A stretch of DNA of 44,274 nucleotides from Osedax symbiont Rs1 (GCA_000416275.1 ASZJ01000174.1:1-44274), one strand, 5' to 3'. Numbered from the stretch's first letter, positions 34,283 to 42,527 are shown. Translations and numbers: made by a program. The notes: a model not told the origin generated them from the letters alone.

Positions 34283-34897
34283 ATGGCGCAGCTATATTTT
34301 TATTACTCGGCAATGAATGCTGGTAAATCGACCTCTTTATTACAATCAGCCCACAACTACACAGAACAGGGGATGGCGGTGCTGCTGTACACGGCTGCCA
34401 TCGATGGCAGAGTTGAAAAAGGTGTCATAGCGTCGCGCATTGGTCTAAAAAGTAAGGCCAGTGTATTCGATGCCAGTACCGAATTGTTTGCGCAGATTAG
34501 CGAGCAGATTGCCGAGCGTCGGCAAAACACTAGTGAGCATCCGATCCAGCAGATTAGCTGTGTGTTTGTCGACGAAGCGCAATTCTTATCTAGAGAGCAA
34601 GTCGATCAACTCGCCAAAGTGGTCGATTGTCTGAATATCCCGGTACTCTGTTACGGTATTCGCTCGGATTTTCAAGGGGAGCTATTTCCCGGCAGCCAAA
34701 GGTTACTGACCATCGCCGATAAGTTAACTGAGCTGAAAGCCGTTTGTCACTGTGGTCGTAAAGCGACGATGGTGGTAAGGCGCGATGCGAGTGCTAATGT
34801 TATAAAAGCTGGCGAGCAAGTGGTAATAGGGGGCAATGACAGCTATGAGTCGATGTGCCGCAAACATTTTCTGAGTGCTGTTGCAGTATATTGCTAA
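34283..34897 (+). CDS. tdk: Thymidine kinase Tdk
   Basis: 204 residues. It phosphorylates thymidine with ATP in the nucleotide salvage pathway. The N-terminus [20 protein letters not shown] contains the P-loop (Gly14-Lys15-Ser16). VDEAQFL carries the catalytic glutamate, and CHCGRKA with the later CRKHF supplies the zinc-binding cysteines of type II TK. ATG at 34283 fits the family start and has AAGG 5 bp upstream; the longer frame from 34250 would begin inside a hairpin repeat. Standalone gene, followed at once by repeat R3 copy 2, so its transcription end is probably in or after that repeat. Confidence 0.95.
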   Translation: MAQLYFYYSAMNAGKSTSLLQSAHNYTEQGMAVLLYTAAIDGRVEKGVIASRIGLKSKASVFDASTELFAQISEQIAERRQNTSEHPIQQISCVFVDEAQFLSREQVDQLAKVVDCLNIPVLCYGIRSDFQGELFPGSQRLLTIADKLTELKAVCHCGRKATMVVRRDASANVIKAGEQVVIGGNDSYESMCRKHFLSAVAVYC

Positions 34898-34899
34898 GA

Positions 34900-35015
34900 C
34901 CTGAATCAGTGGTTTCACTGTGCCATATAGCGCAAGCTTTTGATTGTACAGCGGTTAGAAAAACACTTACAGAACTGATAAGCGTCGTTAAGACTTTTCG
35001 ATTTCACGTAATCAG
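34900..35015 (+). repeat. Dispersed repeat R3, copy 2
   Basis: Runs from CCTGAATCAGTGGTTTCAC to TTTCACGTAATCAGG, with near-inverted ends, 116 bp. The core CATATAGCGCAAGCTTTTGA and TACAGCGGTTAGAAAAACAC matches copy 1 at 31259. It starts two bases after the tdk stop codon. No target duplication seen. Confidence 0.75.
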
Positions 35016-35018
35016 GTA

Positions 35019-35213
35019 TTAGTGCCAAATTTCTGCCAAATTCTTGTTTAGCAGCTGTGATTCATGGTGTTTTTCAATGCCCCTGCGGGCGGCAGACACC
35101 CGTTGACAGCGTTTTTTTTGGTCGCTAATTTTAAGTTGATCTTGAAAGCCGATAATGGCATTGAATACATCAATTTCAATATTGTTGTGTGCGATTTTCT
35201 GGTGAGTCAACAT
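35019..35213 (-). CDS. PA3496-type small protein (paralogue 2)
   Basis: 64 residues, charged, no signal or membrane segment. The core FNAIIGFQDQLKISDQKKRC, then RRGIEKHHESQLLNKNL, follows the paralogue at 35486-35686 throughout. The Arg-Arg-x-Ile-Glu-x(3)-E-x-x-x-L pattern is that of the PA3496 family of small proteins from Pseudomonas relatives, reported as putative envelope-integrity factors. GGAG lies 8 bp before the ATG. It ends in LAEIW-His and lacks the acidic DDW end of its partner. Likely co-transcribed with it, 272 bp downstream. Confidence 0.6.
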   Translation of the reverse strand: MLTHQKIAHNNIEIDVFNAIIGFQDQLKISDQKKRCQRVSAARRGIEKHHESQLLNKNLAEIWH

Positions 35214-35485
35214 CGCTTAATCTCCATCGTCATTTTAAGTCGAATTGGTGAAAACATCTGATCTGAGCTGCAATAACTGGCTATTGCATGACGGATATTA
35301 AAAGAAAAATATGACGCAGAGATGACAGTTAAATGATATTTAGACTCAATTTAATAGTCAGTGGATGGCGGAGGGTCGTTTGCAGCTATGCAATTGAGAG
35401 GTGAAATGAAGTTAATACAGTAGGTTGTGAAGTTTGAAATGGCTGAGGGCTGAAAGAGCTCAGCCCAGTGTTGGCGATAATATTA

Positions 35486-35686
35486 TTAATCAATCAACCA
35501 GTCATCATTCAGGGTGTCAGTTAATTGTTTTTGCTCGTTATGTTTTTCGATTGCGCGCCGCGCCTCTAAAATGCGTCGCGAGTGTTGCTGTTTGCTCTCG
35601 TTTTGCAAGTTTTCCTGGTAGCCAATGATCGTATCGATTAACCGGGGATCCAACTTAGTAGAATGACTGCTTTTGTCTAGCATCAT
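35486..35686 (-). CDS. PA3496-type small protein (paralogue 1)
   Basis: 66 residues from ATG 35686 (AGGAG 5 bp upstream); a GTG at 35692 overlaps the ribosome-binding site and is rejected. LIDTIIGYQENLQNESKQQ is followed by RRILEARRAIEKHNEQKQL and an acidic end LNDDWLID, the usual close of the PA3496 family. Predicted to be two helices, cytosolic. Role unknown beyond a suggested link to the cell envelope. A paralogue lies downstream on the same strand, and hexR lies 250 bp upstream in the same orientation. Confidence 0.7.
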   Translation of the reverse strand: MMLDKSSHSTKLDPRLIDTIIGYQENLQNESKQQHSRRILEARRAIEKHNEQKQLTDTLNDDWLID

Positions 35687-35942
35687 ATGCACTCCTGAAA
35701 AATAATAAAACAGAAAAACTTCTATTTAAAAGTTAGACGTTTTCCTATTGAACTATGTCTAGTGTGCATTAATAGTTGTTCAATTTATGCAAAAAGTCAA
35801 ATTTGCCGAATTTGTATCCAATTGGCGACGAATTGTTTTTCATCCAAAAACGGGGTCGTAACGGGGTTTGTCCAGTCGATATTTGTTGCTAGATGGGAGC
35901 TAATGATGCGGTGAGGCCTAAGGTGCCACTATTTAGGTGCTG

Positions 35943-36824
35943 CTACTTAGGTGTAAAGCTGCGTTTGTCGTTTTGTCGCAAATTACGTAAACTGCGTTTG
36001 ATGGTTTTCAAGTGCTCTATTACCTTAGGTCCAAGTTTCATCGCCACGCCTACCGCCAATACGTCCATCACCACTAAGTGTAAGACCCGCGATGACATCA
36101 GCGTATTCAGGTCTTTGTCCTCCTCTAAATCTATAGGTATAGCAATACTGGCAAGCTCGGCTAAGGGGGTGTTGGATGGACACAAAGTGAGCACCGTCGC
36201 CCCGGTCTCACGGACTAGTTTACAAGTGTGCAGCATGTCTTTGGTGCGGCCGGTTTGCGAGATAGCCACCACCACGTCTTGTTCATTCATGGTGACGGCA
36301 GAAATGATTTGCATATGCGGATCTGAATGAGCGGCGGCAGAAATTTGTAGCCGGTGAAACTTGTGTTGCGCATCACTGCAAACTGCAGCCGATGCGCCAA
36401 AGCCATAAAACTCAATGCGTCGCGCACTCGCCAGTGCTTCAATCGCGCTTTCAATGTTCGCCGGTTCTAAGTGGTCTCGAATGTGAATTAAATTACCAAT
36501 CATCGAATCAAAAATTTTCTGCTGAAAATCTTTAACACTGTCTTCGCTGTCCAAGGTGAACTGTTCAAAATTTGGGTTGCTGGCTAAATCTTGCGCCAGG
36601 GTCATTTTGAAGTCTTGGAAACCCTCGTAGTGAAGGGCTCGACAGAAACGTACCACCGTAGGTTCGCTGACATTGGCCTTGGCAGCGAGATCAACGATGC
36701 GCATATGAATGACATCTGCCGCGTGCTCTAAAACAAAATCAGCGACCTTTTGTTCGGATTTTCGCAGCTGCTTACGCGCGCTAGTGATGGACTTTAATAA
36801 GTTGCTCGTATTCAAGGTATCCAC
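35943..36824 (-). CDS. hexR: HexR-type (RpiR family) sugar-phosphate regulator
   Basis: 293 residues. An N-terminal RpiR helix-turn-helix (about 15-80: LRKSEQKVADFVLEHAADVI, ANVSEPTVVRFCRAL) is followed by a SIS domain (about 130-265: RIEFYGFGASAAVCSDAQHK, AISQTGRTKDML). This layout and sequence match HexR, which represses or activates glucose and Entner-Doudoroff genes and is released by KDPG. Unlike in E. coli and Pseudomonas, zwf, pgl, edd and eda are not adjacent in the window. It is divergent from yjaG, with 239 bp between the starts. No clear TTGT-N7/8-ACAA site was found in that gap. Confidence 0.88.
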   Translation of the reverse strand: MDTLNTSNLLKSITSARKQLRKSEQKVADFVLEHAADVIHMRIVDLAAKANVSEPTVVRFCRALHYEGFQDFKMTLAQDLASNPNFEQFTLDSEDSVKDFQQKIFDSMIGNLIHIRDHLEPANIESAIEALASARRIEFYGFGASAAVCSDAQHKFHRLQISAAAHSDPHMQIISAVTMNEQDVVVAISQTGRTKDMLHTCKLVRETGATVLTLCPSNTPLAELASIAIPIDLEEDKDLNTLMSSRVLHLVVMDVLAVGVAMKLGPKVIEHLKTIKRSLRNLRQNDKRSFTPK

Positions 36825-37063
36825 TTTAAAGTTATTATTTTATGAAATGATTCTATATTGTAAACAGTATAGATCCTACGATTAAGTTTGTTGGTCTGCT
36901 CAAAAAGTTAAAGTTGTAGCTAGCTCTCAGCTCAAGCAACTGCTGAAAAAAGGTTTATTAGGCTGCAATCATAGGAAAAAACTTTACAATACGCTATACG
37001 ACAAACCTACGATGTTGTCGGGCGCATCAACAGTAATCGTTTTTTTAAATCTTGGAACATCAC

Positions 37064-37666
37064 ATGAATGAAGCACTATTGTTAGAGCGGCAGTTACAGG
37101 AATTCGACCAGCCTAAATTGATTGCATATTGCACCGCAGTCGCACAGCGACAGTTCCCAAACTTTGCACTGTTTAGCGCTATCGTTGAATTTGGCGACGC
37201 GAAGAAAATGGCCAACATGCTGGACGGCCTATGGCAATCATTAGCGCCCGGTGGTGCACATATGAATTTTGCATTGCAGTTGACTAAGGTTGAAGACAAT
37301 ATGCCAGATTTAGAAAAGTTTGATATGTATGGTGCCGCTCCGGCCCTAGATGCGATCACTTGTTTACATGCCGCTGTGTCATGCGCGATTCAGCCGGAAT
37401 ACGAAGAGGCTGTCACCATCGGTTTAGTATCAAGAGAGACTGTGGCTAGCTTTGTTGAAATGTCTGAAGGTGACGATCAAATGTCAGACGCTGAAATCAT
37501 GCGCTTAATTAGTAGTCATCAGCTGATGGAGCAGGAAGATGATTTTCAAGCAGCGGTGATTGAGCAGCTGCAAAACGCGAAATCAGTCAACCAAGAACTG
37601 CTCGCCTCGCTTAAAGAGTTGGCCAATAATCAAGGCGTTAGTAATATTGGCATTAGTATTGATTGA
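37064..37666 (+). CDS. yjaG: YjaG family protein (DUF416)
   Basis: 200 residues from ATG 37064 (GGA 7 bp upstream; a TTG 12 bases earlier is less likely). It follows E. coli YjaG along its length: RQFPNFALFSAIVEFGD early, LDGLWQSL, VNFALQL-like NFALQLTKVED, FDMYGAAPALDAI in the middle, and the end VSNIGISID. The family is widespread in gammaproteobacteria and its function is unknown; it is all-helical and cytosolic. The next two genes on the same strand, at 17 and 52 bp spacing, encode small membrane-anchored proteins and may form an operon with it. Confidence 0.88.
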   Translation: MNEALLLERQLQEFDQPKLIAYCTAVAQRQFPNFALFSAIVEFGDAKKMANMLDGLWQSLAPGGAHMNFALQLTKVEDNMPDLEKFDMYGAAPALDAITCLHAAVSCAIQPEYEEAVTIGLVSRETVASFVEMSEGDDQMSDAEIMRLISSHQLMEQEDDFQAAVIEQLQNAKSVNQELLASLKELANNQGVSNIGISID

Positions 37667-37683
37667 TAACTGGCGGGTTTAAT

Positions 37684-37944
37684 ATGATTAAAATAGGTTT
37701 GCTTTTGTTGATCGTCCCCTGTCTGTTACTGATGGGCCTATACTTGCCAGAACAGTCAAATGTGGCAGATTGTATCGCTGTAGGTGGCTCTTTTGACTAC
37801 GTACAACAAGCTTGTGATATGCAAAATAGCCACTCCAGCTCTACCTTTATGGCTCGTAATACCGCGTTGGTTAACTCGGCAATGTTACTCGCTTTGCTCG
37901 GCTTCATTGTCTGTGTAATGGGGCTGTATCGGCCGGCCAAATAA
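37684..37944 (+). CDS. Small membrane protein with two helices
   Basis: 86 residues, no family recognised. A helix at about 3-22 (IGLLLLIVPCLLLMGLYL) and another at about 62-82 (LLALLGFIVCVMGLY) enclose a 40-residue loop with two cysteines (ADCIAVGGSF, QQACDMQN), probably periplasmic and disulfide-bonded. ATG 37684 is chosen because the first helix starts there; the frame runs further upstream into the end of yjaG. It lies between yjaG and an eight-cysteine protein. Confidence 0.6.
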   Translation: MIKIGLLLLIVPCLLLMGLYLPEQSNVADCIAVGGSFDYVQQACDMQNSHSSSTFMARNTALVNSAMLLALLGFIVCVMGLYRPAK

Positions 37945-37996
37945 CGCCCCTGCCAGTCTCATCTGATTTCGTCCATTACAGGAAAAAAAGAACCTA

Positions 37997-38422
37997 ATGT
38001 TTAAAAAAATTCTGTGGTTAGTGGTGCTGATTTCGAGCATTGCGATTATTGCATTTTGGTTAAATAAAGAGCAGTGGCTCAAAGATTTCAATCAACAGCG
38101 GCAACAACAGACCGCTTTGTTTATGCAAAAAGGAGCGGAGTTTGCCTCGACTGCAGACCAGCGGCAATGCTTAACGCAAGGCTTTAAACAACTGGGTAAG
38201 TGTTTTGCTTTTGACTGCACCTTAGACCAGGGGCTCTTCTTAAAATCCTGCCTGGCGAATGCTGAGCCGAGTGTCGGTTTTTGTGCTGGGGTGCCGGTTT
38301 ATCAAGAAAAGCTGACTAAGGATGATAAGGCCTGGTTAAAAGACGGCTGTTGGAATAAAAATTTGAATGGCGAAGGGTGTCGGTTTTTACTGAAACAAAA
38401 AATTTACTTTTGCAGTAAGTAA
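37997..38422 (+). CDS. Membrane-anchored cysteine-rich protein
   Basis: 141 residues, no family recognised. An N-terminal helix (about 4-22, ILWLVVLISSIAIIAFWL) acts as an anchor or uncleaved signal. The remaining 118 residues hold eight cysteines (QRQC, GKC, FDC, KSC, GFC, DGC, EGC, YFC), an even number typical of four disulfides, so the domain is probably periplasmic. It follows the small two-helix protein by 52 bp and precedes an R1 repeat. Its role is unknown; the cysteine pattern suggests a rigid binding or structural domain. Confidence 0.6.
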   Translation: MFKKILWLVVLISSIAIIAFWLNKEQWLKDFNQQRQQQTALFMQKGAEFASTADQRQCLTQGFKQLGKCFAFDCTLDQGLFLKSCLANAEPSVGFCAGVPVYQEKLTKDDKAWLKDGCWNKNLNGEGCRFLLKQKIYFCSK

Positions 38423-38427
38423 CAACT

Positions 38428-38525
38428 TGAGACCTCTGTATAACGTTGCGAGCGAAGGTAAGACAGTTTATAACGCATTATCGAGCGCAGTTATCATACC
38501 CTCTGGGTAAGTTATGCGAGCTCTC
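38428..38525 (-). mobile_element. MITE-like repeat R1, copy D (98 bp, internally deleted)
   Basis: It starts TGAGACCTCTGTATAACGTTGC and ends CCAGAGGG-type tail then TTATGCGAGCTCTC, in the same orientation as copy B, but lacks about 105 bp of the interior. AACT flanks both sides (38424-38427 and 38526-38529), the same four bases as beside copy A. Confidence 0.7.
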
Positions 38526-38583
38526 AACTCAATAAAACCTTAGAGCTAAGCTATTACTATCCAATTAATCATGAGAGAAAAAA

Positions 38584-39309
38584 ATGCTAGGTAACCCTGT
38601 ACAAGGTGGACGCTATATTTTACGTGGTGTGCATTTACTATCTGAAAAAAAATTACGCGCGTTCGTCATAATTCCATTAATTATTAACATAGTGTTGTTT
38701 TCCGCCGCTTTGTTCGTAATGTTTAATCAGCTGCCAACTTGGATCGCAAGTTGGCTAAGCTTTCTACCTGGTTTTTTGTCCTTTTTAGAATTTATTTTCT
38801 ATCCACTGTTTGCCATCACTGCTGTGCTGGTGATTTATTATAGTTTTAACATAGTCGCCAATATCATCGCGGCGCCTTTCAACGGCCTGTTGTCGGAGAG
38901 GGTCGAACAAATGCAAACTGGCAAAATGTTGCCTGAAGAAAGCTTTAAAGAGTTGCTGAATATAGTCCCGAGATCGATCGCTCGCGAGTTTGCAAAATTA
39001 GCTTACTATCTGCCTCGACTGATTCTGTTGCTGATCCTAAGCTTTATCCCCGGACTGAACTTATTTGCCCCGATCTTTTGGTTTTTGTTTGGGGCGTGGA
39101 TGATGGCTATTCAATATTGCGATTATCCGATGGATAATAACAAAGTCTCCTTTAAAGAAATGTTGCGGCTGCTGAAAAAACAGCGCTTAACCAGCTTAGG
39201 CTTCGGTGGGCTGGTGCAGTTGGCCATGATGGTGCCGATTTTGAACTTTATAATGATGCCAGTCGCGGTGATTGGTGCGACCTTGTATTGGATTGAAGAA
39301 CATCAATAA
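38584..39309 (+). CDS. cysZ: Sulfate transporter CysZ
   Basis: 241 residues. It follows E. coli CysZ closely: LRAFVIIPLIINI in the first helix, NIIAAPFNGLLSERVE (the conserved re-entrant segment), FAKLAYYLPRLILLLILSFIPG, then WMMAIQYCDYPMDNNKVSFKEM and the end VAVIGATLYW. CysZ is an inner-membrane sulfate importer for cysteine synthesis. No cysK or other cysteine genes are beside it. It lies after R1 copy D, so it probably has its own promoter in 38527-38583. Hairpin repeat R4 copy 2 follows and may end its transcript. Confidence 0.93.
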   Translation: MLGNPVQGGRYILRGVHLLSEKKLRAFVIIPLIINIVLFSAALFVMFNQLPTWIASWLSFLPGFLSFLEFIFYPLFAITAVLVIYYSFNIVANIIAAPFNGLLSERVEQMQTGKMLPEESFKELLNIVPRSIAREFAKLAYYLPRLILLLILSFIPGLNLFAPIFWFLFGAWMMAIQYCDYPMDNNKVSFKEMLRLLKKQRLTSLGFGGLVQLAMMVPILNFIMMPVAVIGATLYWIEEHQ

Positions 39310-39336
39310 AATTCTGCTCGAGGCTCCCGTAAGGAA

Positions 39337-39383
39337 CCTCTAAACAAGTTATCCACAGGAAAAATGTGGGACTTGTTCAGAGG
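39337..39383. repeat. Hairpin repeat R4, copy 2
   Basis: CCTCT-A-AACAAGT (39337-39349) pairs with ACTTGTT-C-AGAGG (39371-39383), 12 of 13 bases, with an inner CCACA/TGTGG pair. It contains TTATCCACA (39349-39357), the DnaA-box consensus, but copy 1 has TCATCCACA. It lies 28 bp after the cysZ stop, and CACCC-TT-GGGTG follows at 39385-39396. It may act as a terminator between convergent genes, though a T run is lacking. Confidence 0.7.
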
Positions 39384-39428
39384 CACCCTTGGGTGCTCAT
39401 TCCCCAATATATAGCCACTGCGAATCAT

Positions 39429-40211
39429 TCACTGCTGCTCATCTTTCCAGTCTGATAGGTTGTATTCTTGCAAAATGCTGGCTAGCTTTCCCGAGAGTCT
39501 GAGAGCGCGTATTCCGCTATCCAAGAGCGCTGCTAATTCAGCACTATCAACATTTGGATGTGGAGATATTCCGATGTAGAGCAAGGATGTTGATATGCAG
39601 CCGACATTTTTAAGTGCTATCTGTTTTTTAGAAGCCAGTTTAAGGTAGTGCTGTAAACTAACCGGATCGGCGAACATGGCGGTAGCGCGACCTTTTTCTA
39701 GCATTAAAATTGCCCTGGAATAATAGTTTTCATCGTACTCAAAAAGCGTTATGTGTCGGTCAAATGTCGGCTGTCCAAATTTGGACTTTAGTTGATCGAT
39801 ATGACCCCAGCCGTAAGGTATTATTGTAGTACTGTTTTTGAGGCTCTGATCGGAAACGTACTCCCAGTGGCTATCAGCTCTGGTTATAAAACACTCCCGT
39901 TGGGTGCCGATAGCTTCGGTGGGGTAGTTTAGAGAGGGTGCCTCCTTTTTAGTTGGCGCTAAGACCATCGAAATCTCTCCAAGATTGGCGAGTCTGATGG
40001 CTCTATTCCAAGGGAGAAAAACAAACTTTAGCGACGCTTTTTCACCTTTAAAAATTTCATTTAATAGGTCGATGACATAGCCTTTTTGCGGTTTGTCTTG
40101 GCACATATAAGGGCAGGCATCGATCGTCGATATTTTGAATTCTTTGGCGAGCAGCGGGGATGTGTACAATAGGCAGATTAGGCTGATAAAGGCAGCTGGG
40201 TAGGTGTGCAT
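39429..40211 (-). CDS. Periplasmic solute-binding protein (SBP family 3-like)
   Basis: 260 residues. A signal peptide of about 22 residues (AAFISLICLLYTSPLLA before Lys) is followed by a two-lobe binding fold: FKISTIDACPYMC, GYVIDLLNEIF, FLPWNRAIRLANLGEISM, then MFADPVSLQHYL and the end SGKLASILQEYNL. The W-x-R-A motif is typical of amino-acid-type binding proteins that serve alone, not with an ABC system; no permease or ATPase is adjacent. The ATG at 40211 has AGGAG 7 bp upstream; an ATG 6 bases earlier sits too close to the site. Ligand unknown. Convergent with cysZ. Confidence 0.82.
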   Translation of the reverse strand: MHTYPAAFISLICLLYTSPLLAKEFKISTIDACPYMCQDKPQKGYVIDLLNEIFKGEKASLKFVFLPWNRAIRLANLGEISMVLAPTKKEAPSLNYPTEAIGTQRECFITRADSHWEYVSDQSLKNSTTIIPYGWGHIDQLKSKFGQPTFDRHITLFEYDENYYSRAILMLEKGRATAMFADPVSLQHYLKLASKKQIALKNVGCISTSLLYIGISPHPNVDSAELAALLDSGIRALRLSGKLASILQEYNLSDWKDEQQ

Positions 40212-40452
40212 ATGCATGCTCCTTAATGATGACGCTAAAGGATTAGTATTGCTAGGCGCTCAAGACGTGATTTGCTTAAAGAGAACCTCTGTACGCCAGG
40301 GACGCATATGAGCTTGCTAATTTTAATTCTCAGTGAGTGCTGCTCATTAATCGAGCAGTTTATTTAAAGATAGACTGCTACGCTGCTTAAATCAAGGCTG
40401 TTGTTGGTTGCAGTGTGATACTTGAGCTTCCCAGAGGGGCTGTTGTGTCAAG

Positions 40453-41745
40453 CTATAGCTCTACTAAAGTATCTAATGGGAAGTGGCAGCTAAAGCAGCT
40501 GCCTTTACCTAAAGTGCTGACTATCTCTAAGTGACCTTGGTGCCTATGCAAGACGTTTTTAACGATCGCCAGGCCAAGTCCTGAACCGCCAGTATTGGCC
40601 GACCTGTCATCGTCGACCCGGTAAAAACGCTCGGTAATTCTATCTAAGTGGATTGAGCTAATTCCCAGGCCATTATCGGTGACGCTAAAGCAACCACCGG
40701 TAGTGTCACAGCTCCAGCTAATCTGAATATCACCTCCGGTGGGCGTATAGCGAAGTGCATTATAGATCAGGTTGGAAAAGGCACTATGCAGTTCTTTCTC
40801 TCTACCGATTAGGCCAATGTTATCCGCTAGACTAACACTGATAAAATGTTTCTTGCCCTGAGCGGCTTGCTCTGTCGATTCTAAAATGGAGAGAATAATC
40901 CCGGGGGCGTCGACTGGTGCTTCATCGACCACGACTTCAGTTGAGTCTAATTTTGACAAGAGTAGCAAATCTTCAACTAAGCTTTGCATCCTATCGGATT
41001 GTTGCTGCATTTGAAGCATGGCATGATAGAGTGAATCCGGTAAGTTCCCCTGGTCTAAGAAGGTTTCTAAGTAGCCTCTAATTACCGTGAGGGGGGTGCG
41101 TAACTCATGGGAGGCGTTGGCGACAAAATCTTGGCGGGTTTGCTCTAATCTGATTAAATCTGTGATGTCGCGGGCCACCAGTAGCTTCTCAGAGTCGCCG
41201 AACTCTGTAATCAAATACTGCAATTCAATAGCGCTGTTGTGCGGGCTGGTTTGTAATAGCGGCTCAGCAAAATTGCCGCGCTGGCAATAGCGAATAAAGT
41301 GCGGGTCGCGCAGCATATTAAAGAGTGGTTTGCCAGTATCTGAGCGATCTTTTAAGCCCAGTAAGTGCTGTGCCGCTAAATTCCACCAGAGCATGTTGTT
41401 GTGCTTATCGACGATCACCACCGCATCTTTAAGCGCCGCTGAAAACTGTTGGAAGCGGTCGATGGTCGCCTGTAAATTTTGCTCGCGTTGGCGGCGAGCT
41501 CTGCGGATACGATACAAGCTATCAAATACTTCGCCCCACTCGCCAGAGGCATCGGGAGGATCGGTTTTTAACTCTTGTGCAAGCCAATTTTTTAGTCTGC
41601 GCAACTGGTGAAGTTGTAGTGTCGACCAGACGATAAGTGCCGCTACTAAACTCCATGCTATTAAATCTAAAAACCAGCCAAAGATTAGCGCCGCTGCGAT
41701 CATCAGCAAATATTTAGTGGAAGATAGTTGGGAAGGTTTTAGCAA
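40453..41745 (-). CDS. phoR: Phosphate regulon sensor kinase PhoR
   Basis: 430 residues, the PhoR length. Two membrane helices near the N-terminus (about 12-42), a charged linker, a PAS domain (about 95-195, ALKDAVVIVDKHNNMLWWN), the H box with His213 (FVANASHELRTPLTVIRGYL), then the ATPase with FSNLIYNALRYTP (N box), VTDNGLGIS and GSGLGLAIVKN. It autophosphorylates when phosphate is low and phosphorylates PhoB. It is downstream of phoB by 86 bp on the same strand. No pst or phoU genes follow in the window. Confidence 0.95.
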   Translation of the reverse strand: MLKPSQLSSTKYLLMIAAALIFGWFLDLIAWSLVAALIVWSTLQLHQLRRLKNWLAQELKTDPPDASGEWGEVFDSLYRIRRARRQREQNLQATIDRFQQFSAALKDAVVIVDKHNNMLWWNLAAQHLLGLKDRSDTGKPLFNMLRDPHFIRYCQRGNFAEPLLQTSPHNSAIELQYLITEFGDSEKLLVARDITDLIRLEQTRQDFVANASHELRTPLTVIRGYLETFLDQGNLPDSLYHAMLQMQQQSDRMQSLVEDLLLLSKLDSTEVVVDEAPVDAPGIILSILESTEQAAQGKKHFISVSLADNIGLIGREKELHSAFSNLIYNALRYTPTGGDIQISWSCDTTGGCFSVTDNGLGISSIHLDRITERFYRVDDDRSANTGGSGLGLAIVKNVLHRHQGHLEIVSTLGKGSCFSCHFPLDTLVEL

Positions 41746-41831
41746 AGTTGATCCTATTATTTCTGCTTCGAAGCGCTGTTAATTGCCGCTGGTAGTGTTT
41801 ACGGCTAACTGCTTACAACACGCTGCAGTCA

Positions 41832-42527
41832 CTACTGAGTTTGGGTGGAGAAGCGGTAGCCAGTGCCCCGTACCGTTTGTACTAAGTACTGGTGTCGTTT
41901 ACCCAGCGCTTTACGCAGCCTTCTAATGTGTACATCGACGGTGCGCTCTTCAACATAGACATTACCTCCCCACACCATGTCTAACAGTTGGGTACGAGAA
42001 TAGGCTCGGTCTTGATGGGTCATAAAAAATTGCAGCAAGCGGTATTCAGTGGGGCCTAAATCTAATGCATGCCCATCTGCGCTGGCTCTGTGGGATATCG
42101 GGTCGAGGATTAAACCGTCGACCTCCACCGCGTTGTCAACGCCTCTAGGTGTCACTCTACGCAGCACTGATTTGAGGCGTGCCACTAACTCGCGAGGGGA
42201 GAATGGCTTGGTAATGTAATCATCAATTCCCGCTTCTAAGCCATGTACTTTGTGATCTTCATCATCCCGGGCTGTCAGCATGATAATCGGGATATCGGCA
42301 GTTTGTTCACTGCTGCGTAGACGTCTGGCCAGTTCAATACCGCTCATTTTCGGCATCATCCAATCTAATAGCACCATGTCAGGTTTATTGTTGATGATTT
42401 TCTCAAGTGCTAATTGTGCACTGTCTGCTTCAATGCATTCAAAACCAGCCATTTCTAAAGCGACTGCGATCATCTGTCGTATTGGCGCCTCGTCGTCTAC
42501 AATTAGAATTTGTTTAACAGGTCCCAT
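41832..42527 (-). CDS. phoB: Phosphate regulon response regulator PhoB
   Basis: 231 residues. A receiver domain has Asp11-Asp12, phosphoacceptor Asp55 (VLLDWMMPKMSG) and the Lys in YITKPFSPREL. The C-terminal winged helix (about 135-230) shows TEYRLLQFFMTH, RTVDVHIRRLRKAL and VRGTGYRFS. It activates genes with Pho boxes when phosphorylated by PhoR. A Pho box with matching 11-bp periodicity lies 82-99 bp upstream of its start, so autoregulation is likely. It is between ubiA (upstream) and phoR (downstream) on the minus strand. Confidence 0.96.
   Translation of the reverse strand: MGPVKQILIVDDEAPIRQMIAVALEMAGFECIEADSAQLALEKIINNKPDMVLLDWMMPKMSGIELARRLRSSEQTADIPIIMLTARDDEDHKVHGLEAGIDDYITKPFSPRELVARLKSVLRRVTPRGVDNAVEVDGLILDPISHRASADGHALDLGPTEYRLLQFFMTHQDRAYSRTQLLDMVWGGNVYVEERTVDVHIRRLRKALGKRHQYLVQTVRGTGYRFSTQTQ

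Noticed and set aside
36825-37063. HexR operator between hexR and yjaG
   Set aside because: Neither TTGT-N7/8-ACAA nor the enteric TGTA...TACA pattern is present, only loose partial matches.
39349-39357. Exact DnaA box TTATCCACA as part of an origin
   Set aside because: Only one box, inside a hairpin repeat whose other copy is mutated at this place; no dnaA, dnaN, gidA or AT-rich unwinding region nearby.
40280-40300. GAACCTCTGTACG as a sixth R1 end
   Set aside because: Match covers only about 10 bp and no second end or interior is found.
40338-40365. CTGCTC/GAGCAG hairpin with a T-rich tail as a plus-strand terminator
   Set aside because: No plus-strand gene ends nearby; it sits upstream of the minus-strand binding-protein gene and downstream of phoR in the wrong orientation.
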